Source: Stutzerimonas stutzeri
GTDB taxonomy: Bacteria > Pseudomonadota > Gammaproteobacteria > Pseudomonadales > Pseudomonadaceae
Assembly (NCBI RefSeq): GCF_018138085.1
Contig: NZ_CP073105.1
Location: forward strand, 2,480,001-2,544,000
Length of the DNA stretch: 64,000 bases
Reading direction: 5' to 3'
The notes beneath the pieces were generated by a model, which worked only from the letters and a program-made list of their open reading frames with translations, was not told the DNA's origin and made no database searches. Both the position numbers and the translations under genes were made by a program. Numbering within the stretch: the stretch's first letter is position 1; every line of letters starts with the position of its first letter. This document shows positions 18,678-27,893 of this stretch, one piece after another.

Positions 18678-20594
18678 CTAGCCGAGTAGCCGCTGGTAAA
18701 AACGATACTCGCACTCGAGGGCGTCGGCCAGGTTGGCTGCCTGGCGGAACCCGTGGCGCTCCTGCGGGTAGAGACGATACTCCACGGTAATCCCTTGCCG
18801 CTTCAGGGCATCGACCATGGATTCGGTCTGCTCGGGCAATACCACCGCGTCCTTGCCGCCCTGAAAGAAGATCACCGGCACCTTGATCCGCGCGGCATTG
18901 TTAAGCGGCGCGCGCTGGCGATAGCGGTCAGCGTGCTGCTCCGGATCGCCGATCAACCAATCCAGGTAATCCGCCTCGAACTTGTGCGTGACGCGGCGCA
19001 GGGCAAGCGGATCGCTGACTCCGTAAAGACTGGCGCCACCCCTGAAGCCACTGTCGGACGCCAACGCGCAAAGCGCTGTATATCCGCCGGCGCTGGAGCC
19101 GCGGATGAAGGTGCGGGCCGGGTCGATCTGCCCGCTCACGTTCAGCGCCCGGACCAAGGCTGCGGCGTCCTCGACATCGACCATACCCCACTGGTTCTTC
19201 AGGCGTTGCCGATAGGCACGGCCGAAGCCGCTGCTGCCGCGATAGTTGAGATCGGCAACGGCAAAGCCGCGTTGGGTCCAGTACTGAATTCGTGGATCGA
19301 ATACCGGATAGCAGGCGGATGTCGGTCCCCCATGCAGGAAAACCACCAACGGCGGTTTTTCCCCTGTCAGGCTTCGGTAGTCAGCGTTGCTCGGCGGATA
19401 GAAGAACGCATGAGCTGTCTCGCCATTGGCCGTGGCGAAGCTGAACGGCTGCGGTCGCGACAGCTGCTCGGCCGGCAGCGGCTCAGCGCCGCCCGCGACG
19501 ATTCGCACCTCTCCGGTTCGCCGTGTGATGGCCAGCACAGCGGGCGCGCGATTGGCGGCGCCGGCAATGCAGTAAAAATATCGATCATCTGCGGCAAGCT
19601 GTCGGCAACGGTCGAATCCGGTCGCCAACTGGCGCTCCTGGCCGTCTCCATTGCGCTCGAACAGCAGTCCATAGCCATCGATCATGCGCGTCAGCAGCAG
19701 GCCGCCGTCGGCCAACGGCAGGTAGCTGACGGTTCCGAGCTGCCAAGGCGCAGGGGCGTGGTCATAAGGAGCCGCCAGGTCGTCGGCCTCGGCGTCGACG
19801 TCAGCATCCGGCGCGAACGCCGGGACCAGCCGGCCGCACTGCTCGCGCCAGGGTTGCCACCAGCCCGCCCTGTCACTCAGGCAGTAGAGCGAGTCATCGG
19901 GGGCGAAACGCGGTTGCTGCAGGGATTCGCCGCCCTCCGCTCCGGCCAGGCGTAGCGCCGGCCGCCAGGCGCCGTCATCGCCACGTTCGGCCATCCACAG
20001 GCTGGTCGCCGTCCACGGCTGTTCGGGCCGCTGCCACTGGATCCAGGCCATCCGCCGGGATTGGGCATCGACGACCGCGGAGGAGTAGAAGTCCGCGCCT
20101 TCGCCGAGCACGCTGCGAGCGCCATCGCTCGTCGAGAAACTGACCAGCCGGTGCACAACGGGCTGCGCGGCGTGGCTTTCTTCTACCGCGATGATGGCCG
20201 ACTGGCGCGAATCGAATTGCAGATCGCCGTAACGGCAGTCGGGGCACGCGGTCAGCGCGACAGGTTCGTCGAACCGGCCCCGTTCGAAGGATTGCAGATG
20301 AATCTGCTGGTCCGTTTCATCGACGAAGGCGACGCCCTGCGTCGTCACGCAGAACGCGCCGCCGCCATATTCGTAGACGCGGCTGCGCAGCGACCGGCCG
20401 GCTGGCGTCGCACAGACGAGCTGCCCGTCCCGCCAGTACCACAGCGTGCAGAGGGCGTCCGCCGGGTCGTATTCGATCCAGAACAGGCCGTCATGGCCTG
20501 CGCGGATCTCAGCGAAGTCGCGGCTCGCCGCTGCCGCCTTTTCGGCGCTCCAATCGCTTGGCCAGAAGCCGAAGGGTGTAGCAGTCTTGGTCAT
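18678..20594 (-). CDS. pqqH: S9-family peptidase of the pqq locus (PqqH/PqqM)
   Basis: This is a 638-residue prolyl-oligopeptidase-like protein: an N-terminal seven-bladed propeller (about 1-370) and a C-terminal alpha/beta hydrolase (about 390-638) with VVFLHGGPTSACYPVFD, the nucleophile in FIRGSSAGGYTALCAL (Ser about 496), Asp in QGGKDAVVLPEQTE and His in RLYPQERHGFRQA. It lies 41 bp downstream of pqqE, in the position of PA1990 in P. aeruginosa. The usual hypothesis is a contribution to PqqA peptide processing; this is not proven for it. ATG 20594 (MTKTATPFGFW) is the family start. Confidence 0.9.
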   Translation of the reverse strand: MTKTATPFGFWPSDWSAEKAAAASRDFAEIRAGHDGLFWIEYDPADALCTLWYWRDGQLVCATPAGRSLRSRVYEYGGGAFCVTTQGVAFVDETDQQIHLQSFERGRFDEPVALTACPDCRYGDLQFDSRQSAIIAVEESHAAQPVVHRLVSFSTSDGARSVLGEGADFYSSAVVDAQSRRMAWIQWQRPEQPWTATSLWMAERGDDGAWRPALRLAGAEGGESLQQPRFAPDDSLYCLSDRAGWWQPWREQCGRLVPAFAPDADVDAEADDLAAPYDHAPAPWQLGTVSYLPLADGGLLLTRMIDGYGLLFERNGDGQERQLATGFDRCRQLAADDRYFYCIAGAANRAPAVLAITRRTGEVRIVAGGAEPLPAEQLSRPQPFSFATANGETAHAFFYPPSNADYRSLTGEKPPLVVFLHGGPTSACYPVFDPRIQYWTQRGFAVADLNYRGSSGFGRAYRQRLKNQWGMVDVEDAAALVRALNVSGQIDPARTFIRGSSAGGYTALCALASDSGFRGGASLYGVSDPLALRRVTHKFEADYLDWLIGDPEQHADRYRQRAPLNNAARIKVPVIFFQGGKDAVVLPEQTESMVDALKRQGITVEYRLYPQERHGFRQAANLADALECEYRFYQRLLG

Positions 20595-20635
20595 CGTGAT
20601 CGCGCTCGACAGCCATAAGCTCGTGTCGAGCCACC

Positions 20636-21790
20636 TTATACCTTGAGGATCAGTTTCGAAGCCTTCTCGTTGCGGAAGGTCAGTTCTTCCAGTCCGCGGG
20701 GAGCCTGCTCGGCCTCGGTACGTGCCGCGAGAATCTTGCCGTGATGAGCCGACTTGCTGCACACCGGATCCGCGTTGGCTGCGTCGCCGGTGAGCATGAA
20801 GGCCTGACAGCGGCAGCCTCCGAAATCCTTTTCTTTCTCGTCACACGACTGGCATGGCTCGGGCATCCAGTCGAAACCACGGAACTTGTTGAAGCCCATC
20901 GAGTGCTTCCAAATCTGTTCGATGCTCTGCTCGCGTACGTTCGGAAAGCTGATCGGCAATTGGCGGGCACTGTGGCAAGGCAGCGCGGTACCGTCCGGCG
21001 TGATGTCGAGGAACAGGTTGCCCCAGCCGTTCATGCAGCCCTTGGGGCGTTCTTCGTAGTAATCGGGCGTCACGAAGATCAGTTTGCACGGGTGGTTCTC
21101 GGCGGCGAGCTTGTCACGCCACTCGTTGGTAATCCGCTCGGCCCGCACCAGCTGCGCCTTGCTCGGCAGTAGTCCGGCGCGATTGAGCTCGGCCCAGCCG
21201 TAGAACTGGCAGGTGGCAAGCTCGACGAAGTCAGCCTCCAGCTCCAGGCAGAGCTGGATGATGCGATCGATGTTGTCGATGTTGTGCCGGTGGGTGACGA
21301 AGTTCAGCACCATCGGATAGCCATGCGCCTTGACCGCCCGCGCCATTGCGAGCTTTTGGGCGAACGCCTTCTTCGAGCCGGCCAGCAGGTTGTTCACTTC
21401 CTCGTCGGCGGCCTGGAAACTGATCTGGATATGGTCGAGCCCGGCCTCGGCGAACGAGGCGATCTTCTCCTCGGTTAGGCCGATGCCGGAGGTGATCAGG
21501 TTGGTGTAGTAACCGAGGTCGCGCGCCGCCTTGATCAGCTCGGCCAGGTCCTGGCGGACCAGGGGCTCACCGCCGGAAAACCCCAGCTGCGCCGCCCCCA
21601 GCTCCCGCGCCTGGCGGAACACCTCGATCCACTGCGCGGTGGTCAGTTCGTCCTGGTTGCGGGCGAAGTCCAGCGGGTTCGAGCAATACGGACATTGCAA
21701 CGGACAGCGATAGGTGAGCTCGGCCAGCAGCCACAAGGGTGGGCCAGGCTCGAAACCCGGTTTAGCGAAGCTCGATCCAGAACCGTTCAA
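20636..21790 (-). CDS. pqqE: PqqE, radical SAM enzyme of PQQ synthesis
   Basis: PqqE is a radical SAM/SPASM enzyme that joins the Glu and Tyr side chains of PqqA, the first committed step of PQQ synthesis. The 384-residue protein has the cluster motif [10 protein letters not shown] (about residues 30-39), [13 protein letters not shown] for SAM binding, and the SPASM cysteines [37 protein letters not shown]. It overlaps pqqD by 29 bp, consistent with the PqqD-PqqE-PqqA ternary complex. Confidence 0.98.
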   Translation of the reverse strand: MNGSGSSFAKPGFEPGPPLWLLAELTYRCPLQCPYCSNPLDFARNQDELTTAQWIEVFRQARELGAAQLGFSGGEPLVRQDLAELIKAARDLGYYTNLITSGIGLTEEKIASFAEAGLDHIQISFQAADEEVNNLLAGSKKAFAQKLAMARAVKAHGYPMVLNFVTHRHNIDNIDRIIQLCLELEADFVELATCQFYGWAELNRAGLLPSKAQLVRAERITNEWRDKLAAENHPCKLIFVTPDYYEERPKGCMNGWGNLFLDITPDGTALPCHSARQLPISFPNVREQSIEQIWKHSMGFNKFRGFDWMPEPCQSCDEKEKDFGGCRCQAFMLTGDAANADPVCSKSAHHGKILAARTEAEQAPRGLEELTFRNEKASKLILKV

Positions 21791-22040
21791 CGGCTACCTC
21801 CAGGAACGCAACGATGTCTTCCTCGATACCTTCCGCATCGGGAAACCTGCTCTGCAACTCGGCGACGATATTGCCGACCGTGCGGGTGCCGTCCACTTCG
21901 CCCAGTACGGCCGATGCGCTCTCGTTGAGCTTGATCATGCCCTCGGGGTAAAGCAGGACATGACAGTTCTGCGCGGGCTCCCATTGGTAACGAAAGCCGC
22001 GGCGAAAGGCTGGGATTTGCGTCAGTTGGATATCGCTCAT
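21762..22040 (-). CDS. pqqD: PqqD, PqqA peptide chaperone
   Basis: This is a 92-residue winged-helix RiPP recognition element that binds PqqA and presents it to PqqE. It has the family core [33 protein letters not shown] (split over two strands) and a C-terminal helix [13 protein letters not shown] 22040 ([10 protein letters not shown]) is preferred to the 22118 start, which lacks family similarity. It lies between pqqC and pqqE. Confidence 0.96.
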   Translation of the reverse strand: MSDIQLTQIPAFRRGFRYQWEPAQNCHVLLYPEGMIKLNESASAVLGEVDGTRTVGNIVAELQSRFPDAEGIEEDIVAFLEVAVERFWIELR

Positions 22041-22147
22041 GTTGTCTGTCTCGCCGATGGCAGACGGTGGCCTGCGAGTGGTAAATCTGTGACCTGTCGG
22101 ATGAGTCGGCGGCGCCAAGCCCTGGCAGTCCAGTTTGGCGCCGATGC

Positions 22148-22900
22148 TCAGACGGTGATGCCCTTATGCCAGACGCGCTCGCTCGTTACTGTGTGATACG
22201 GCGGGCGGTCCAGCTCGTAGGCCATGCTCATGGCATCGAGCATGCTCCACAAGACGTCGAGTTTGAACTGAAGAATGTTCAGCATGCGCTCCTGGCTTTC
22301 GCGGGTCGTGTAGTGCTCCAAGGTGATGCGCAGGCCGTGTTCGACATCGCGGCGCGCTTCTTTCAACCGCTTGCGGAAATAGTCGTAGCCAGACGGATCG
22401 ATCCAGCTGTAATGCTGCGGCCAGGCGTCCAGTCGGGACTGGTGAATGGTCGGCGCGAACAGCTCGGTGAGCGAGCTGCTGGCTGCCTCCTGCCAGACCG
22501 CTCGACGCGCGAAGTTGACGTAGGCATCCACCGCGAAGCGCACACCCGGCAGCACCAGCTCCTGGGACAGCACCTGCTCGCGATCCAGCCCTACCGATTC
22601 AGCCAGGCGCAGCCAGGCCTCGATACCGCCCTCCTCTCCGGGCCTGCCGTCATGGTCGATGATGCGCTGTATCCATTCACGCCGCGTCTCGCGATCCGGA
22701 CAGTTGGCCATGATCGCCGCGTCCTTTACCGGGATGCAGACCTGATAGTAGAAGCGGTTCGCGACCCAGCCCTGAATCTGCGCGCGGGTCGAGCGACCTT
22801 CGTACATGGCCCGATGGAACGGGTGGTGGATATGGTAGTAGTCGCCCTTGGCGCGTAGCGCCGCCTCGAACTCGGCGGGGGTCATGGCTGGCTGAGTCAT
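22148..22900 (-). CDS. pqqC: PqqC, PQQ synthase
   Basis: PqqC is a cofactor-free oxidase with a heme-oxygenase-like helical fold that catalyses the last step, ring closure and eight-electron oxidation to PQQ. The 250-residue length is typical. Recognisable segments are [18 protein letters not shown] (about residues 21-38), [19 protein letters not shown] and [20 protein letters not shown]. It lies 90 bp after pqqB in the pqqABCDEH order. Confidence 0.97.
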   Translation of the reverse strand: MTQPAMTPAEFEAALRAKGDYYHIHHPFHRAMYEGRSTRAQIQGWVANRFYYQVCIPVKDAAIMANCPDRETRREWIQRIIDHDGRPGEEGGIEAWLRLAESVGLDREQVLSQELVLPGVRFAVDAYVNFARRAVWQEAASSSLTELFAPTIHQSRLDAWPQHYSWIDPSGYDYFRKRLKEARRDVEHGLRITLEHYTTRESQERMLNILQFKLDVLWSMLDAMSMAYELDRPPYHTVTSERVWHKGITV

Positions 22901-22989
22901 AGAGTTTCCTTACGGTGATAGCGAGCGGCTGTCCGGGCGCGCCTGGCTGCGTTGGACAGCGATACCTGTAGGCTTGGCGATCTATCCTG

Positions 22990-23901
22990 CTAGAGCTCGA
23001 TGCTCATGCCATCGAACGACACCTCGATCCGATGCCTGTCGAGCTCGGCACGCTCGGCGGAATCCTCGTCGAGGATCGGATTGGTGTTGTTGATGTGGAT
23101 GAGGATCTTGCGGCTGGCTGGCATGCCGTCGAGCACCTCGATCATGCCGCCAGGCCCGCTCTGTTGCAGATGCCCCATCTCGGAACCCAGCTTGGTTCCC
23201 ACTTCCCGCACCCGCATCTCATCGTCACGCCAGAGCGTACCGTCGACCAACAGGCAGTCGGCGCCTCGCATCAGGTCCAGCAGCTCGGGGCTGACCTGGC
23301 CGAGGCCGGGCGCGTAGAACAGCTTGCCGCCAGTGTTGCGGTCCTCGATCAGCAGGCCGATATTGTCGCCGGGATGCGGGTCGTTGCGGTGTGGCGAATA
23401 GGGTGGCGCCGAGCTGCGCAGCGGAATCGGCGTGATCTCGAGATTCGGACAGGTCGGAATACGGAAGCTGCCTTCCAGCGCGATCGGGTTCCAGCGCAGG
23501 CCGCCGTTCCAGTGCTCGAGCATCTTGAACAATGGGAACCCGGTGGTGAGGTCCTGGTGGACCATCTCGGTACACCAGACTTCGTGCGGGCAGCCTTCAC
23601 GCAGCGTCAGCAAGCCGGTGGTGTGGTCGATCTGGCTGTCCAGCAGGATGATGGCGCCGATCGCGGTATCGCGCGGCGCCCGTGCCGGTTGCAGCTTGGG
23701 AAACGATTCGAGCTGGGCACGGATATCCGGCGAGGCGTTGCACAGGATCCAGTCTTCGCCGTTGTCGCTGATGGCGATCGATGACTGGGTGCGCGCTTGG
23801 GCACGCAGCGTGCCGGCTCGCAGCCCGGCGCAGTTGGCACAATTACAGTTCCATTGTGGAAAGCCGCCGCCAGCAGCCGAACCGAGGATCTGGATGAACA
23901 T
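22990..23901 (-). CDS. pqqB: PqqB, metallo-beta-lactamase-fold oxygenase of PQQ synthesis
   Basis: PqqB hydroxylates the Glu-Tyr intermediate during PQQ synthesis. The 303-residue protein begins [19 protein letters not shown], the invariant PqqB start, and has [18 protein letters not shown] (metal-site region), [14 protein letters not shown] and [13 protein letters not shown] chose ATG 23901; the longer 23949 start reads through the pqqA-pqqB hairpin. It follows pqqA after an attenuator-like stem. Confidence 0.97.
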   Translation of the reverse strand: MFIQILGSAAGGGFPQWNCNCANCAGLRAGTLRAQARTQSSIAISDNGEDWILCNASPDIRAQLESFPKLQPARAPRDTAIGAIILLDSQIDHTTGLLTLREGCPHEVWCTEMVHQDLTTGFPLFKMLEHWNGGLRWNPIALEGSFRIPTCPNLEITPIPLRSSAPPYSPHRNDPHPGDNIGLLIEDRNTGGKLFYAPGLGQVSPELLDLMRGADCLLVDGTLWRDDEMRVREVGTKLGSEMGHLQQSGPGGMIEVLDGMPASRKILIHINNTNPILDEDSAERAELDRHRIEVSFDGMSIEL

Positions 23902-23910
23902 GGGCAGCTC

Positions 23911-23942
23911 CCAAAAAGCGGAGCCCCGGCCGGGGCCGGGGC
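23911..23942 (-). terminator. Attenuator-type hairpin between pqqA and pqqB
   Basis: On the minus strand, CCCCGGCCCCGGCCGGGGCT is followed by CCGCTTTTTGG, 8 bp after the pqqA stop. The stem with a short U-run could end part of the transcripts after pqqA, giving excess PqqA peptide. Confidence 0.6.
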
Positions 23943-23949
23943 AGATCAA

Positions 23950-24021
23950 TCAGCGGTTGGCGAAGTACATGGTGACTTCGAAACCAATGCGCAGGTCGGT
24001 GAAAGCAGGTTTGGTCCACAT
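23950..24021 (-). CDS. pqqA: PqqA, PQQ precursor peptide (copy 1)
   Basis: This 23-residue peptide is the ribosomal precursor of PQQ. It reads [23 protein letters not shown], with the Glu and Tyr that become PQQ in the ExxxY spacing (Glu 15, Tyr 19). It is below the usual ORF length cutoff but is flanked correctly by pqqB. GAGGAATCGAACC upstream supplies the ribosome site. A CTACCAAGG motif lies about 105 bp upstream. Confidence 0.97.
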   Translation of the reverse strand: MWTKPAFTDLRIGFEVTMYFANR

Positions 24022-24124
24022 GGTTCGATTCCTCTTTTTATGGATGGCGGGTTATCCCGACGACTCATTAAGCACCCTGTTCCGTCAAAAGCAGAATGGT
24101 ACTTTGGAAGGAGACAGCGCCCTG

Positions 24125-24134
24125 CCTTGGTAGT
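24125..24134 (-). promoter_or_regulatory. CTACC-type motif upstream of pqqA1
   Basis: Toward pqqA the strand reads GGCACTACCAAGGCAGGG, about 105 bp before the start. It is one of several copies of a shared element upstream of alcohol oxidation genes here (see findings). Confidence 0.5.
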
Positions 24135-24157
24135 GCCCGCTCGCTGTCGGCAGCGAA

Positions 24158-25276
24158 CTATCGCTGCCGCGTAGCCGGGCGGTCGTTCATGCCCCGCCAG
24201 GCCAGTTCGTTGGTGAGCGTGGCCATGGGCGAGAACATGTCGTAATCGAACGAGGTCATCCTGTCGCCTTGCTCGGCGCGTAGCGGCCAATCGTGATTGG
24301 CCAGCGCGGCCTTGCCCACCGCGACGAGGTCCAGTTCGCCATCGTCCAACAGCTTCTGCGCCTGCTCGCGGGTCTGCACACCACCGTTGCCGATCACTGG
24401 TATCGACACACTGGCCTTGGCAATCGCCGACAGCGTCGGGCCTTCTTCGAACGCTGGCGCACCGACGTCGTATTCGGTGATGTGCAAGTAATCCAGCCCC
24501 GCGTCGGCTAGGGTGGCGAAGCGAACCCTGGCCGCCTCTACCCCGCCGTCCCATTTCAGCCGGCTCGCGGACACCATGCCCTGGGACAGCCGCATCCCGA
24601 CCAGAAATTGCGCACCGACCGCTTCGCGCACGGCCTCGATCACCGCCAACGGCAGCGCCAGCCGAGCCTTGAAATCGCCACCCCATCGATCGGTGCGCTG
24701 GTTGAACTCGGCGCTCATGAACTCGTGCAACAGATAGCCATTGGCGCCGTGCAGCTCGACGCCGTCGAAACCGGCATCACGCGCGTGCCGGGCGGCCTGA
24801 ACGAATCCGGCAATGGCCTGCTGGATTTCTTGCTCGGTCATCTCGGCGGGCGTGGCGTACGGACCTTCGCCACCATAGAAGCTCAGTTGCTCACCACCAG
24901 GCTGCACCGCAGATGGCGCAACGTGGCGGGCATGGTGAACGTTGCCCTGGGTCTGCGCGCCACCGTGCATGAGCTGTGCAACGAAGGCAGCACCCGCCTC
25001 GTGCACGGCCTGGACCAGGGGTTTCCAGCTGTCCCGCTGGACCTCGGTCGCCAGCCCCGGCTGATTGAAGTACCCCTGGCTGTAGGCGGTATCGGTGTAG
25101 GTACCTTCGGTTATCAGCAAGGCGAAACCGCCTTCGGCGAACGCCTGGTAGTAGTCGCGCATCAGCTCGTTGGCCGTCCCGTCCGGCTCGGCGCTGACGC
25201 GCGTCATCGGTGCCAGCACGGTGCGATTGCGCAAGGTCAGTTGCTTGAGCGTGAAGGGTTCGAACAGCTGGGGCAT
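24158..25276 (-). CDS. Old yellow enzyme family NADH:flavin oxidoreductase
   Basis: This is a 372-residue FMN-containing TIM-barrel ene-reductase. It has PFTLKQLTLRNRTVLAPMTR (FMN-binding start), AQLMHGGAQT, the substrate-binding H-x2-N in GFDGVELHGANGYLLHEFMS (His/Asn about 178-181), QRTDRWGGDF, and the phosphate-binding PVIGNGGVQT and LVAVGKAALAN. It reduces activated C=C bonds. It stands between the pqqA promoter and exaC, all on the minus strand; a link to alcohol or aldehyde metabolism is possible but not shown. Confidence 0.93.
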   Translation of the reverse strand: MPQLFEPFTLKQLTLRNRTVLAPMTRVSAEPDGTANELMRDYYQAFAEGGFALLITEGTYTDTAYSQGYFNQPGLATEVQRDSWKPLVQAVHEAGAAFVAQLMHGGAQTQGNVHHARHVAPSAVQPGGEQLSFYGGEGPYATPAEMTEQEIQQAIAGFVQAARHARDAGFDGVELHGANGYLLHEFMSAEFNQRTDRWGGDFKARLALPLAVIEAVREAVGAQFLVGMRLSQGMVSASRLKWDGGVEAARVRFATLADAGLDYLHITEYDVGAPAFEEGPTLSAIAKASVSIPVIGNGGVQTREQAQKLLDDGELDLVAVGKAALANHDWPLRAEQGDRMTSFDYDMFSPMATLTNELAWRGMNDRPATRQR

Positions 25277-25367
25277 GGGCCTTTCCTCATGAAAGCGGGG
25301 CGTTTCCGAATCTGAGGGGTTTCAGGGCAGCGGAGTTCGGTGATTAGCGATGGCTGGTCTGTCGCGA

Positions 25368-25397
25368 ACAAAAAAACGCGGCCCTAAGGCCGCGTTG
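25368..25397 (-). terminator. Terminator of exaC
   Basis: On the minus strand, AACGCGGCC-TTA-GGCCGCGTT is followed by TTTTTGTT. It lies about 115 bp after the exaC stop, a strong intrinsic terminator. Confidence 0.85.
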
Positions 25398-25513
25398 CGT
25401 TGACGAACCAGCGACCGCACCCTGCCGGTCGATGGTCCCGCACTCAGGGTGCGAGCAAGTCCTGCCGACGCGCTGGAGCGAACGCGCCGGGTCCAACGAG
25501 TGACGACGCTGGC

Positions 25514-27034
25514 TTAGAAGAAGCCCAGCGGGTTGATGTCGTAGCTGACCAGCAGGTTCTTGGTCTGCTGGTAGTGATCGAGCATCATCTTGTGGGTCTC
25601 GCGGCCGACCCCGGACTTCTTGTAGCCACCGAAGGCGGCGTGCGCCGGGTACAGGTGGTAGCAATTGGTCCACACGCGACCGGCCTTGATGCCACGGCCC
25701 ATGCGGTAGGCGCGGTTGATATCGCGGGTCCAGACACCAGCGCCCAGGCCGAACTCGGTGTCGTTGGCGATCGCCAGTGCTTCGGCCTCGTCCTTGAACG
25801 TGGCCACCCCGACCACCGGCCCGAAGATCTCTTCCTGGAACACGCGCATCTTGTTGTGGCCCTTGATCAGGGTCGGCTGCACGTAGTAACCGGTCGACAG
25901 GCTGCCTTCAAGCTTCTCGGCGTTGCCACCGGTCAGGATCTGCGCACCTTCCTGCTGAGCGATTTCCATGTACGAAAGGATCTTGTCGAACTGCTGCTCG
26001 GACGCCTGTGCGCCGACCATGGTGTCGGTGTCCAGCGGGTTGCCGCGCTTGATAGCCTTGATCTTCTTCATCACCACTTCCATGAAGGGTTCGAAGATCG
26101 ATTCCTGAATCAGTGCACGCGACGGGCAGGTGCAGACCTCGCCCTGGTTGAAGAACGCCAGCACCAGGCCTTCAGCGGCCTTTTCGATGAACGCCGGCTC
26201 GGCATTCATGATGTCTTCGAAGAAGATGTTAGGGCTCTTGCCGCCCAGCTCGACGGTGCTCGGAATAATGTTCTCGGCAGCGCAGCGCATGATGTGCGAG
26301 CCCACCGGGGTGGAACCGGTAAAGGCGATCTTGGCGATGCGGGTGCTGGTGGCGAGCGCCTGCCCCGCCTCCTTGCCAAAGCCCTGAACGATGTTCAGCA
26401 CGCCGGCTGGCAGCAGGTCGCCGATCAGCTCAGCGAAGACCATGATCGACAGCGGAGTCTGCTCGGCGGGCTTGAGGATCACGCAGTTGCCGGCAGCCAG
26501 TGCGGGCGCGAGCTTCCAGGCGGCCATCAGCAGCGGAAAGTTCCACGGAATGATCTGACCGACCACACCCAGCGGCTCATGGAAATGGTAGGCCGCGGTG
26601 TGTTCGTTGATTTCGGCGGCGCTGCCTTCCTGGGCGCGGATGCAGCCAGCGAAGTAGCGGAAGTGATCGGCTGCCAGCGGCACGTCGGCGTTCAGGGTTT
26701 CGCGCACGGCCTTGCCGTTGTCCCAGGTCTCGGCGATGGCGAGCTTCTCCAGGTTGGCTTCGATGCGGTCGGCGATCTTCAGCAGGATCAGCGCGCGATC
26801 CTGGACCGAGGTCTTGCCCCAGGCGTCAGCGGCAGCATGCGCGGCGTCCAGCGCCTTCTCGACGTCTTCGGCGCCGGAGCGCGGGAATTCCGCGATGACC
26901 TGCCCATTGACCGGCGAGGTGTTGACGAAATACTCACCCTTGACCGGCGGGACGAATTCACCGCCGATGAAGTTGCCATAGCGTGGCTTGAAGGAAATGA
27001 CGGAGCCTTCCGTACCGGGTTGGGCGTAGATCAT
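25514..27034 (-). CDS. exaC: NAD-dependent aldehyde dehydrogenase ExaC
   Basis: ExaC is a cytosolic NAD-dependent aldehyde dehydrogenase that oxidises the acetaldehyde made by periplasmic ethanol oxidation. The 506-residue protein has [29 protein letters not shown], the glycine motif [19 protein letters not shown] (Glu general base) and the catalytic Cys in [13 protein letters not shown] (about residue 302). ATG 27034 follows GGAGAGG at good spacing. A CTACTACCAAATG motif lies about 118 bp upstream. PA1984 of the P. aeruginosa exa locus is the nearest match I recall. Confidence 0.94.
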   Translation of the reverse strand: MIYAQPGTEGSVISFKPRYGNFIGGEFVPPVKGEYFVNTSPVNGQVIAEFPRSGAEDVEKALDAAHAAADAWGKTSVQDRALILLKIADRIEANLEKLAIAETWDNGKAVRETLNADVPLAADHFRYFAGCIRAQEGSAAEINEHTAAYHFHEPLGVVGQIIPWNFPLLMAAWKLAPALAAGNCVILKPAEQTPLSIMVFAELIGDLLPAGVLNIVQGFGKEAGQALATSTRIAKIAFTGSTPVGSHIMRCAAENIIPSTVELGGKSPNIFFEDIMNAEPAFIEKAAEGLVLAFFNQGEVCTCPSRALIQESIFEPFMEVVMKKIKAIKRGNPLDTDTMVGAQASEQQFDKILSYMEIAQQEGAQILTGGNAEKLEGSLSTGYYVQPTLIKGHNKMRVFQEEIFGPVVGVATFKDEAEALAIANDTEFGLGAGVWTRDINRAYRMGRGIKAGRVWTNCYHLYPAHAAFGGYKKSGVGRETHKMMLDHYQQTKNLLVSYDINPLGFF

Positions 27035-27151
27035 GAGCGGCCTCTCCAATGTTCTGCTTATCGAGCCTGACCGGGGATGGACAGGGCATGGAGCGATAGT
27101 AGGCAGCGCGACAGCCGTGCCGGAATGCACCCAAGGGAGAGATGCGCTCGT

Positions 27152-27164
27152 CATTTGGTAGTAG
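27152..27164 (-). promoter_or_regulatory. CTACTACC motif upstream of exaC
   Basis: Toward exaC the strand reads CATCTACTACCAAATGACG, about 118 bp before ATG 27034. It is the same element as upstream of pqqA1, pedH and the cytochrome c gene. Confidence 0.55.
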
Positions 27165-27468
27165 ATGCCGGGTGGCGTCCAGGCGGCCTGTCGCAGCGGC
27201 GATTAGCCTCGGGAACGGCCTGCGGCGGATCGAGAAATCCGACAGGTTAATCCGCGTCGCCCAGCTGGAAATTGACCATCGGCAAGCCCGATCAGGCGGA
27301 TCGCAAATTCTCTTGCGACGCAACAAAAGCGCGACCAATTACCCATGAAATCGAGCCGAAAGTCCTATTAGGACGCCCCTCCTCGCACCGTAGTTTTCGG
27401 CTGGCGGCACCGTTCCATTTCCCTGATACGGAAAGTCAAAAACGAAAACAACGATGAGGAGATACCCC
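27165..27468. other. Divergent regulatory region between exaC and pqqA2
   Basis: About 300 bp without a gene. It contains the perfect palindrome at 27362 and must carry the promoter of the second pqq operon. Nothing else is recognisable. Confidence 0.5.
27362..27374. promoter_or_regulatory. Palindrome upstream of pqqA2
   Basis: GTCCTA-T-TAGGAC is a perfect 6+1+6 inverted repeat, 95 bp before the pqqA2 start. The spacing resembles that of the CTACTACC motif at the other PQQ genes, but the sequence differs, so a different regulator is possible. Confidence 0.4.
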
Positions 27469-27543
27469 ATGCAATGGATCGATCCTGACTTCTGCGACCT
27501 GCGACTGGGCTTCGAAGTCACCGCGTACGTCTACGTACGCTGA
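27469..27543 (+). CDS. pqqA2: PqqA-like precursor peptide (copy 2)
   Basis: This 24-residue peptide is clearly PqqA-like: MQWIDPDFCDLRLGFEV-TAYVYVR. It shares DLR-x-GFEVT-x-Y with copy 1 and keeps the Glu (16) and Tyr (20) at ExxxY spacing. It differs in having Asp and Cys before the core (DFCD) and a YVYVR tail instead of YFANR. The ribosome site GAGGAG lies 7 bases upstream of ATG. pqqD2 and pqqE2 follow on the same strand. It is too short for ordinary gene callers. Confidence 0.92.
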   Translation: MQWIDPDFCDLRLGFEVTAYVYVR

Positions 27544-27599
27544 GCCCCTGACCGGCGTGGCGGCGCAAGCCGTCACGCTGGCGGTGCGAGGAAATCGAC

Positions 27600-27893
27600 A
27601 TGACCATCCCGAACACTGCGCTTGAGCGCTGCTACGAGATCCGCCCGCCGTTCCTGTTTCGCTGGGAAGACTCGCAGCAGGCCCACGTGCTGCTCTACCC
27701 CGAAGGCATCGTCAAGCTGAACGCCACCGGCGGCGACATCCTCCGGCACTGCGACGGCAAGACCAGCGTGGCCGAGCTGATCGACCGGCTCAGCCACATC
27801 TACAACGCAACCGACCGCGACGCCATAAGCAAGGGCGTCCTGAACTTCCTGGAGGTGTCCCATGGCAAGGGGTGGATCCGAGCTAAGGCTTGA
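27600..27893 (+). CDS. pqqD2: PqqD paralogue (peptide chaperone, copy 2)
   Basis: This is a 97-residue PqqD-like winged-helix protein: [31 protein letters not shown] (split; beta strands that bind the peptide), TGGDILRHCDGKTSVAELIDRL and a C-terminal FLEVSHGKGW helix. It lacks the PAFRRG start of PqqD1 and is clearly diverged. It lies 56 bp after pqqA2 with its own GAGGAAA ribosome site and overlaps pqqE2 by 32 bp, the same arrangement as the first locus. Confidence 0.92.
   Translation: MTIPNTALERCYEIRPPFLFRWEDSQQAHVLLYPEGIVKLNATGGDILRHCDGKTSVAELIDRLSHIYNATDRDAISKGVLNFLEVSHGKGWIRAKA

Noticed and set aside
25344..25673. Short minus-strand frame after exaC (109 codons)
   Set aside because: It is an out-of-frame reading of the exaC C-terminus and runs through the terminator hairpin.
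25400..27070. Long open frame on the plus strand (556 codons)
   Set aside because: It is antisense to exaC (complete aldehyde dehydrogenase motifs). No independent evidence of coding.
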